A stretch of 5,882 nt of DNA, taken from NCBI GenBank assembly GCA_015654715.1, contig JAATGK010000411.1, positions 1 through 5,882 on the forward strand, written 5' to 3'. The position numbers and the translations under genes are program-made. Numbering within the stretch: position 1 is the first letter of the stretch; every line of letters begins with the position of its first letter. The stretch comes from Alphaproteobacteria bacterium (GTDB lineage: Bacteria > Pseudomonadota > Alphaproteobacteria > Micropepsales > Micropepsaceae). Positions 1 through 5,382 of the stretch are shown here, piece by piece. The notes beneath the pieces were generated by a model, which was given only the letters and a program-made list of their open reading frames with translations, ran no database searches and was not told the DNA's origin.

Positions 1-465
1 AATCCCGCGGGCGTCGTTTTTCCTGTGTCAGCGGCAATTTTGGACCAGATTGATGCTTACCGCTCCGTTTTGGAAAGCTATTCGTCTCGTCTCCTGCCCC
101 TCATTCGCTGGGAGGCGACGAAGGAAAACAACGTCCATGTTCTCAACGAAACTGCCGATTACTACCGCTTCTTCGATGCGACGCCGCATGCGGAGTTTTT
201 ATATTCCTGCGTGAAGCAGACAATCGAGAACGATCTGCCCCGGGAAACCGATTTCCTAAAACGCTATGATCGCTTCAACAATGCAGTTCAGAATATTGCT
301 GATATGCCCGATGCCACTGTCGATCATCTCTTTCGCTTCTTGCGCCAGAATGAAGGGATGTTGTCTAAACGCGCACGCGAAAAAGAGTTCGAGGGCCTGA
401 GTGATGCGGAAGTCGTGTTGGCTCAGAACGCTTACGCAGAAGCATTCTTTGGTGATGTCGATTAG
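1..465 (+). CDS. Fic-family protein, C-terminal 154 residues (5' end outside window)
   Basis: The frame is open from base 1 (NPAGVVFPVSAAIL...) to a TAG at 463-465, so the GTG at 25 is only an internal valine codon and the real start lies upstream. The visible part matches my memory of the C-terminal half of bacterial Fic (filamentation induced by cAMP) proteins: a PAGVVFPVSAAIL-type segment, a central NETADYYRFFDATPHAEFLY block, then FLKRYDRF, and a final FRFLRQNEG...LSKRAREKEF segment that resembles a C-terminal winged-helix or helical domain. Fic enzymes usually transfer AMP to target proteins through an HPFxxGNGR loop. That loop should lie upstream of this part, so activity cannot be judged here. 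No clear terminator follows the stop. The gene is probably unrelated to the downstream cassette; the peptidase relic begins within about 60 nt of its stop, suggesting a rearrangement boundary. The family call is from recognition, without a search. Confidence 0.85.
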   Translation, partial: NPAGVVFPVSAAILDQIDAYRSVLESYSSRLLPLIRWEATKENNVHVLNETADYYRFFDATPHAEFLYSCVKQTIENDLPRETDFLKRYDRFNNAVQNIADMPDATVDHLFRFLRQNEGMLSKRAREKEFEGLSDAEVVLAQNAYAEAFFGDVD

Positions 466-524
466 GATTGCCAAAGCGCAGGAACTGCGGCGCGGGCGTA
501 TACGTCAAACCTCGCCCATAATCG

Positions 525-965
525 CTCCTGCGGTGCAGGCCTTTGAGAAAGTCGCGACGCGCATTTCCCGGGCGGTAGAAGTTATGGGGTGATGCGTGGT
601 CTTGATCGCCCACGAGCCCGCCGTGTCGAACAAGCTGCGACGCGGGAGTGATTGACCCGATCGCGTGGGTCTCGTCGGCTTCAGCCGCAGTTGCTATTAC
701 GTGATGGAGGTTTTGATTAAGGCCAAAAATCCTCTGGCGGCCGTTTCCACCCCCGATGGCGTCAATCAAGGGTATTGGCAATATCTGATGTTTGCCGATT
801 TCAACCACAATCTGATCGCCGCCGAGGGCGACGTGCTGAACGGCGGTCGTCGCCTTCGGCGATACGTTGCCGGCTTGGCCATAGCCCTCTCAGACTTTCA
901 ACACCGATAAAAATGACGGCGCCACCAAAGGTCGTTTCCAATGGGTTGCTCACCCTGGTCGCTTG
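525..965 (+). pseudogene. Relic of an S9 (prolyl oligopeptidase-like) peptidase catalytic domain
   Basis: Fragments in different forward frames line up, in order, with the catalytic domain of S9-type alpha/beta hydrolases found beside TonB-dependent receptors, including lasso-peptide isopeptidases. In order they are: FEKVATRISRAVEVM (about 541-585, ending at an in-frame TGA at 590-592); VIDP (648-659); DRVGLVGFSRSCYYVMEVL with the nucleophile-type GFSRS motif (about 659-715); then TPDGVNQGYWQYLMFADF. After about position 840 the frame changes again, giving FGDTLPAW, then FNTDK, then MTAPPKVVSNG. An apparent 1-nt loss near 659 separates VIDP from DRVG, and there is a second stop at 653-655. 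The region expected to carry the catalytic Asp and His is missing before the sigma gene, so this cannot make an active enzyme. The longest open piece (665-910) might be called a small hypothetical gene, but it is better read as part of this relic. Boundaries are approximate. Confidence 0.7.
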
Positions 966-1019
966 AAGCCATTTTAACCAGAACGATGCCGAACGGCACT
1001 TCCTCAATACAAAATCCGC

Positions 1020-1047
1020 ATGACAATAATTCCGCATCACGTATCCT
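1020..1047 (+). promoter_or_regulatory. Candidate housekeeping-type promoter for the sigma factor operon
   Basis: ATGACA (1020-1025) and TATCCT (1042-1047) are separated by 16 nt. They match the sigma-70 consensus at 5 of 6 and 4 of 6 positions. Transcription would start near 1054, leaving a very short leader before the AGGAG at 1057-1061. The heptamer TCCGCAT occurs at 1015-1021 and 1031-1037, overlapping this element with a 16-nt period. The short leader is a weakness of the call. The rest of 966-1067 shows no gene that I recognise. Confidence 0.3.
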
Positions 1048-1067
1048 GCCGTCGATAGGAGCCGCGT

Positions 1068-1616
1068 GTGCGTAGCCCTCAGGAGCCTGAAAAGATGCCG
1101 AACGAGCTCATGGCAGAGCTCGATCATGCATTCCGCATGCCCCTGATGGCATATTTTACCAAGCGGATCGGAAACCGCAGCGAAGCCGAGGACTTGACAC
1201 AGGAAGTCTTCGTCCGGCTTGCCTCGCATCCCGACCGCCATGACGGTCAAACCATTGACAAATATGTCTTCACGATTGCCGTGAACCTGCTCCGGGACAA
1301 GATCAAATCCGCCGCTGCCAACCATGACCGCCGCAACCGGAGCTTCGAATTCCTTTCCGAGAAAGCCGTCTTTTTGCCAAATCTCGTTGAGGGGCGGGAC
1401 CCGGAACGCGTTCTGGTTGGTAAGGAAACGATCCGGGACGTTCTTGAGGCGCTCGGTGAACTGGGCGAACGCACGCGCGACGTCTTCATTCTTTCGCGGC
1501 TGGAGAATATGCACCACCGGGAAATCGCGGCGCTGCACGGGATTTCAGTGAGCATGGTCGAAAAATTGATCATGAAAGCTTCCGCCCATATCGGCGCGCG
1601 GTTTCTACGGCCATGA
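1068..1616 (+). CDS. FecI-like ECF RNA polymerase sigma factor
   Basis: This 182-residue protein has the two-domain layout of ECF (group 4) sigma factors. Region 2 spans about residues 18-84 and carries the hallmark AEDLTQEVFVRL (40-51) followed by a YVFTIAVNLLRDKIK helix that would bind the -10 element. Region 4 spans about 122-178 with a helix-turn-helix near 148-170 (HHREIAALHGISVSMVEKLI) for -35 recognition. A linker of about 40 residues joins them. I chose the GTG at 1068 because AGGAG (1057-1061) lies 6 nt upstream; an in-frame ATG at 1095 also has an AGGAG (1080-1084) 10 nt upstream and would remove nine residues without touching region 2. The stop overlaps the FecR start (ATGA). Pairing with FecR and a receptor bearing a signalling domain places it in the FecI cell-surface signalling group; likely targets are the receptor and peptidase genes. 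Confidence 0.9.
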   Translation: MRSPQEPEKMPNELMAELDHAFRMPLMAYFTKRIGNRSEAEDLTQEVFVRLASHPDRHDGQTIDKYVFTIAVNLLRDKIKSAAANHDRRNRSFEFLSEKAVFLPNLVEGRDPERVLVGKETIRDVLEALGELGERTRDVFILSRLENMHHREIAALHGISVSMVEKLIMKASAHIGARFLRP

Positions 1617-2638
1617 CCGCCTTTCGCGAGTTGTCACCCGAACAGCAGAAACGGCTCGAAGAAGCTGCACAGTGGCGTTTGCGGCTCCGTAACGATCCCT
1701 CGCTGGAACTCTCGTCCGGCTATCTCGCCTGGGTGGAGGACCCGCAGAACGGTCGTGCGCTGGATGCGATCGAGGACGGCTGGGGAACGGTCGGTGAGCT
1801 TGGCGCCTCCCCGGAATTTCTGGAGATGCGTCAGGCCGCGCTCCGCCGGGTACGGCAAGCCGGCGTGAAGCAATGGTTGCCCCGGAGGATGATTCTGCGC
1901 AGCGCTGCAGCCGTCCTGATCGCGGGGATTACCGCAGCCGGCATCTATACCTACGAACGGGCGCAGCCGGCCGTCTATGACACGGACGTTGGCGAACGCC
2001 GCATCATCGCTCTGCCGGACGGTTCGCGCATCTCGATGGACTCCGACACGGAGGTGCGTGTGCGCTATTCCGATGTGTCGCGCGCCGTCAAGCTCGACCG
2101 CGGCCGTGCCCGTTTCGACGTGGCACATGATACCAGCCGGCCGTTTACGGTCCGCGCCGGGACGGAGACCGTTGTGGCGGTCGGCACGTCCTTCAATGTG
2201 GAGCGCCTCGGCGCGAAGGTCGTCGTCACCCTCATTCAAGGCCGTGTCGTCATCAAAAGCGCTGCGGCGGACGTCCCGTCGAGTGCGCAGGAGAGCAGGC
2301 CCGCGTTACGGCCGCCGCTTTCCCTGCAAGCCGGCGAGCAACTCGTCGCTCTGGCCGACACCCCAGCGAAGGTTTCCGCCGCCAACCTGCAAACCGCAAC
2401 CGCATGGGAAGCTGGCCATCTGATCTTCAAAGACGAGACGCTGGCCGAGGCGGTTGAACGTGTGAATCGCTACACGCAGCGCCCCATCACGGTGGAACCC
2501 TCCGTGGCCTCGCTCCGGATCAGCGGCGTCTTCAATGCCGGAGATGTCGGTTCTTTTGTCAGCGCTGTGACGAGTTATTTTCCGATCCAGGCCACAACGA
2601 CGTCCAACGACACTATCGTCCTCCAGCATCGTTCGTAG
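1613..2638 (+). CDS. FecR-like transmembrane sigma factor regulator
   Basis: This 341-residue protein has the standard FecR order. A cytoplasmic N-terminal domain (about 10-75, with WRLRLRNDPS and SSGYLAWVEDPQNGRALD) should contact the sigma factor. A single hydrophobic segment (about 93-113, after the basic PRRMILR) would cross the inner membrane. A periplasmic FecR domain (about 122-216) contains ALPDGSRISMDSDTEV, LDRGRARFDV and the typical VGTSFNV (190-196). The C-terminal domain (about 266-338, HLIFKDETLAEAVERVNRYTQRPITV) resembles a secretin/TonB short N-terminal fold. Family members relay the receptor signal to the sigma factor, acting as anti-sigma or as pro-sigma factors. The start overlaps the sigma stop by 4 nt and has no clear Shine-Dalgarno of its own, which fits translational coupling and balanced production. 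Regulated proteolysis in the periplasm is common in the family, but no site can be read here. Confidence 0.9.
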   Translation: MTAFRELSPEQQKRLEEAAQWRLRLRNDPSLELSSGYLAWVEDPQNGRALDAIEDGWGTVGELGASPEFLEMRQAALRRVRQAGVKQWLPRRMILRSAAAVLIAGITAAGIYTYERAQPAVYDTDVGERRIIALPDGSRISMDSDTEVRVRYSDVSRAVKLDRGRARFDVAHDTSRPFTVRAGTETVVAVGTSFNVERLGAKVVVTLIQGRVVIKSAAADVPSSAQESRPALRPPLSLQAGEQLVALADTPAKVSAANLQTATAWEAGHLIFKDETLAEAVERVNRYTQRPITVEPSVASLRISGVFNAGDVGSFVSAVTSYFPIQATTTSNDTIVLQHRS

Positions 2639-2711
2639 AGAACAAGCCGTGTTTCTGAAATTTTTATGAACGCATTGAGGGCGAATTTGCAGTCGTCGTT
2701 CTGAGCCTAGG

Positions 2712-2755
2712 AAGGAGCGAGGTGTCCATCCCGGACGAGCTCCTTATCGAAGGGG
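2712..2755 (+). promoter_or_regulatory. Two competing RNA hairpins over the receptor ribosome-binding site
   Basis: In the leader of the receptor gene, AAGGAGC (2712-2718) is a perfect 7-bp complement of GCTCCTT (2739-2745). Inside this stem, GTCC (2724-2727) pairs with GGAC (2733-2736) around a 5-nt loop. The same CTCCTT (2740-2745) can instead pair with AAGGGG (2750-2755) across a 4-nt loop, with one G-U pair. AAGGGG is the Shine-Dalgarno of the receptor ATG at 2766. The two structures share CTCCTT and exclude each other: one frees the receptor ribosome-binding site and the other covers it. The upstream AAGGAG is itself a strong Shine-Dalgarno for a GTG at 2722 that opens a 32-codon frame. 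No U-run follows, so this is not an intrinsic terminator. The base pairing is read directly; the regulatory role is inferred. Confidence 0.4.
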
Positions 2756-2765
2756 ATTCTTGGGC

Positions 2766-5345
2766 ATGTTTGGGAAACAGCGCCGTGGCATGTTGCTACT
2801 GTCGTCGGCACTTGGGGTAATTGTGATGTTCGGATCTGGGGCTTTGGCCAACGCGGCTGATCCCACGTATCAATTCAATATTCCTGCGGAATCGCTGAGC
2901 CAGGCGCTCACGGACTTTTCGCAGGCATCGTCGCAGCAGATCATCTATTCGGAAGATCTGGTTCGCGGCCGCTCGTCGTCGGGATTGCGCGGGAGTTACA
3001 CCCCCAGCGCCGCGCTGTCCGCACTGCTGGCGGGCACAGATCTCCGCGTCGAAACGAATCCATCCGGGGTACTGATGGTCCGCCCAAAAAAAGCGCAAGC
3101 CGCCCTAGATGATGGGGCGGCCATTCCAACGGACGCGGTCGAAGCCGTTACCGTGACAGGATCGCGGATCAAGGGGGAAACCCCAAGCGCCCATGTGATA
3201 ACGATCACGCAGCAGCAAACCCTGGAGGCCGGCCAATACAACTTGGGCGATGTTATTCGCAGTCTGCCGCAGAACTTTTCCGGCGGCCAGAATCCCGGCG
3301 TTCAACTGGGCGCGACCGGAAGCAGCGTCAATAACGTGAACATCTCCGGTGGTTCCGCGGTCAATCTGCGCGGCCTGGGCCCAGACGCCACACTGACTCT
3401 GCTCAACGGCCGCCGTTTGGCCTACGATTCCTTCAGTCAAGGCGTCGATATGTCGGCGATTCCGCTTGCAGCTGTCGACAGAATAGAAGCCGTGATGGAT
3501 GGCGCCTCGGCCATCTACGGTTCCGATGCGGTGGCCGGTGTTGTCAACGTTGTTCTGAAAAAGGACTTTGACGGCTTGGCGGCAACTGCGCGGCTCGGCA
3601 CCGCAACGGGCGGCGGAGATTTTCAGCAGCAATATTCGATCGTGGGCGGAAAGACCTGGGCGACGGGCGGTTTCATCGGCGCATACAACTTTGAACGCGA
3701 TACAGCGATTTCCGCGAACCAGCGCGATGGCACGTCCTATCTTTCGGATCCTTATATGTTATTGCCCCAGCTGACGGATCAGTCCGTTCTGGTCAGCGGA
3801 CATCAGGACATCAGCTCGTATGTGACGTTTAGCGTAGATGCGCTCTACAACGATCGCCACTCGTACAACGTCGCGACAACCTCGCTTCAAGCGCAGGATA
3901 GGGTGCACGACGTCAATTATGTGCTCTCCCCCACGCTGACGGTTCGTTTGCCGGAAGGCTGGACGGCCTCGCTGAGCGGACTCTACGGTCGCGATACCGT
4001 GCATGGCGTATCGGACGATTACATTTCCGGCATTCCGCTGCTGCACACGGACTTCTGCTACTGCAACACGGCCGGTTCTGTCGATCTCGATGTGGCAGGT
4101 GCGCTTTGGGAGATGCCGGCCGGCGACTTGAAGGTGGCGTTCGGCGGCGGCTATCGCCGGAACAGCTTGAAGGACGTCACTTATTCGGATGGCACGCTCA
4201 ACTACGGGATGCGCCATAGCTATTCGGGATATGCGGAAGTCTTCGTGCCGCTGGTATCCCGGAGCATGAACGTGCCGATCGTTTCCGCGTTGTCTCTCGA
4301 TGGCGCGATCCGTTACGAAGATTACAGCGACTTCGGAAGCATCACCACGCCGAAGGTCGGATTGACCTATGCGCCGGTCGACGACGTCGATTTCAAAGCG
4401 TCCTGGGGAAAGTCGTTCAAGGCGCCGACCCTCGAACAGGAATATTCCAGCAAGTACATTTATCTCTATCCGGCGGAAGAGTTGGGAGGCGTCGGTTATC
4501 CCGCAACGGCTACGGCGCTTTACGCCAATGGCGGCAATCCCGATCTCAAACCGGAGCGTGCCACGACATGGACGGTTTCGGGAGCTCTGCATCCGGGATG
4601 GTTCCCCGGCTTTGATGCCGAATTGAGCTATTTCAACATCGGTTACACAAGCCGCGTCGTGGTCCCGATTTCTCCTGCAACGTCCGCCTTCAGCGATCCG
4701 CAGTTCCAGCAGTTTATCACGGCCAACCCAAGCGTGGCTCTGCAGCAGAAGGTCATCGCAGGTGCCAGCGGCGGTCTCTTCAATCTCACGAGCGGCTCAT
4801 ATGATCCGTCCGATGTCGTGGCGTATGTCGATAACCTGTACACCAATATTGCCGCACAGAAGATCGATGGTGTCGATCTTTCCGTCAGCTACACTCTGGA
4901 TTTGGGCGGTGACCGGTATACGCTGAAGAGCGACACCAGTTGGTTGAACAGCAGCCAGCGCAATAACGGCTTGGCGACAAGCTACGATCTCGCCGGAACC
5001 GTGTTCAACCCGCCGCATTTGCGCTCGCGCACCGGTCTGTCCTGGGCTCGAGGGGCATTTCAGGTTCAGCTGTTTTACAATTTCACCGGGGGCGTTCGGG
5101 ACACGCGCTACACACCGAATCCAAACGGCGATCCGATGCAGAGCGTCGATCTCACGCTCAATTACAGCGCGGGAGAAAGTTCCGGAATTTTGCGTGACAC
5201 GGACTTCTCGGTGGCGGTGCAGAACCTGACCGACGAGGCGCCGCCGTTCCTTCGCAACGCGCAAGCATATTACGTCAACTACGATTCTACGAATTATTCA
5301 GCGATTGGTCGTTTCGTCAGTGTCTCAGTGACCAGACACTGGTGA
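2766..5345 (+). CDS. TonB-dependent outer-membrane receptor with STN signalling domain
   Basis: From the ATG at 2766 this is an 859-residue transducer-type receptor. A signal peptide (about 1-30; basic KQRR, hydrophobic core, cleavage after ALANA) precedes an STN domain (about 34-106, FNIPAESLSQALTDFSQAS...). A probable TonB box, EAVTVTG (126-132), leads into the plug (about 138-268), with NLRGLGPDATLTLLNGRRL and SAIYGSDAVAGVVNVVLK. The remainder is a 22-strand-type beta-barrel with YEDYSDFGSITTPKVG and SWGKSFKAPTLEQ, ending in the aromatic VTRHW expected for barrel insertion. The length is normal for the class. ATG 2766 is preferred over the in-frame TTG at 2760 because AAGGGG (2750-2755) is 10 nt upstream of the ATG but only 4 nt from the TTG. 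The STN domain and upstream sigma/FecR pair imply substrate-induced expression. The downstream peptidase suggests a peptide substrate, but sequence alone does not identify it. A C-Y-C pair (residues 431-433) sits in a barrel loop or strand. Confidence 0.93.
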   Translation: MFGKQRRGMLLLSSALGVIVMFGSGALANAADPTYQFNIPAESLSQALTDFSQASSQQIIYSEDLVRGRSSSGLRGSYTPSAALSALLAGTDLRVETNPSGVLMVRPKKAQAALDDGAAIPTDAVEAVTVTGSRIKGETPSAHVITITQQQTLEAGQYNLGDVIRSLPQNFSGGQNPGVQLGATGSSVNNVNISGGSAVNLRGLGPDATLTLLNGRRLAYDSFSQGVDMSAIPLAAVDRIEAVMDGASAIYGSDAVAGVVNVVLKKDFDGLAATARLGTATGGGDFQQQYSIVGGKTWATGGFIGAYNFERDTAISANQRDGTSYLSDPYMLLPQLTDQSVLVSGHQDISSYVTFSVDALYNDRHSYNVATTSLQAQDRVHDVNYVLSPTLTVRLPEGWTASLSGLYGRDTVHGVSDDYISGIPLLHTDFCYCNTAGSVDLDVAGALWEMPAGDLKVAFGGGYRRNSLKDVTYSDGTLNYGMRHSYSGYAEVFVPLVSRSMNVPIVSALSLDGAIRYEDYSDFGSITTPKVGLTYAPVDDVDFKASWGKSFKAPTLEQEYSSKYIYLYPAEELGGVGYPATATALYANGGNPDLKPERATTWTVSGALHPGWFPGFDAELSYFNIGYTSRVVVPISPATSAFSDPQFQQFITANPSVALQQKVIAGASGGLFNLTSGSYDPSDVVAYVDNLYTNIAAQKIDGVDLSVSYTLDLGGDRYTLKSDTSWLNSSQRNNGLATSYDLAGTVFNPPHLRSRTGLSWARGAFQVQLFYNFTGGVRDTRYTPNPNGDPMQSVDLTLNYSAGESSGILRDTDFSVAVQNLTDEAPPFLRNAQAYYVNYDSTNYSAIGRFVSVSVTRHW

Positions 5346-5382
5346 TTTTTCGCAACGCTATGTTTCTCTCTCGCGTGATCTC

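Noticed and set aside
25..465. A complete 146-residue gene starting at GTG 25
   Set aside because: The frame is open back to base 1 and the upstream codons (NPAGVVFP) fit the Fic family, so the gene starts outside the window.
527..539. CCTGC-GGT-GCAGG hairpin as terminator of the Fic gene
   Set aside because: The stem is only 5 bp and no T-run follows.
365..808. 147-codon minus-strand ORF
   Set aside because: It overlaps the Fic 3' end and the peptidase relic antisense; its rich Arg/His/Gly composition is typical of a shadow frame.
890..960. Minus-strand stretch reading TTFGGAVIFIGVESLRGLW as a lasso precursor core
   Set aside because: A Thr, a Gly and a Glu are present, but the Glu falls at core position 9 only if the leader Thr is in the wrong place. 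It lies inside a long shadow frame antisense to the relic.
986..1075. 29-codon ORF (MPNGTSSIQNPHDNN...) just upstream of the sigma gene
   Set aside because: It has no Shine-Dalgarno, no resemblance to a lasso precursor or leader peptide, and it covers the likely promoter region.
985..1104. 11-nt direct repeat GATGCCGAACG (985-995 and 1094-1104)
   Set aside because: A repeat of this length is expected a few times by chance in a window of this size, and it has no other support.
801..1538. 245-codon minus-strand ORF
   Set aside because: It is antisense to the well-supported sigma factor gene and the peptidase relic, and its translation shows no recognisable domain.
2656..2700. GAAAT (2657-2661) plus CGTC (2694-2697) as a FecI-type promoter for the receptor
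   Set aside because: The spacing of 32 nt is far too long for an ECF promoter, and no correctly spaced pair was found. A separate receptor promoter remains possible.
3759..4592. 277-codon minus-strand ORF
   Set aside because: It is wholly antisense to the receptor barrel, which has clear family features throughout.
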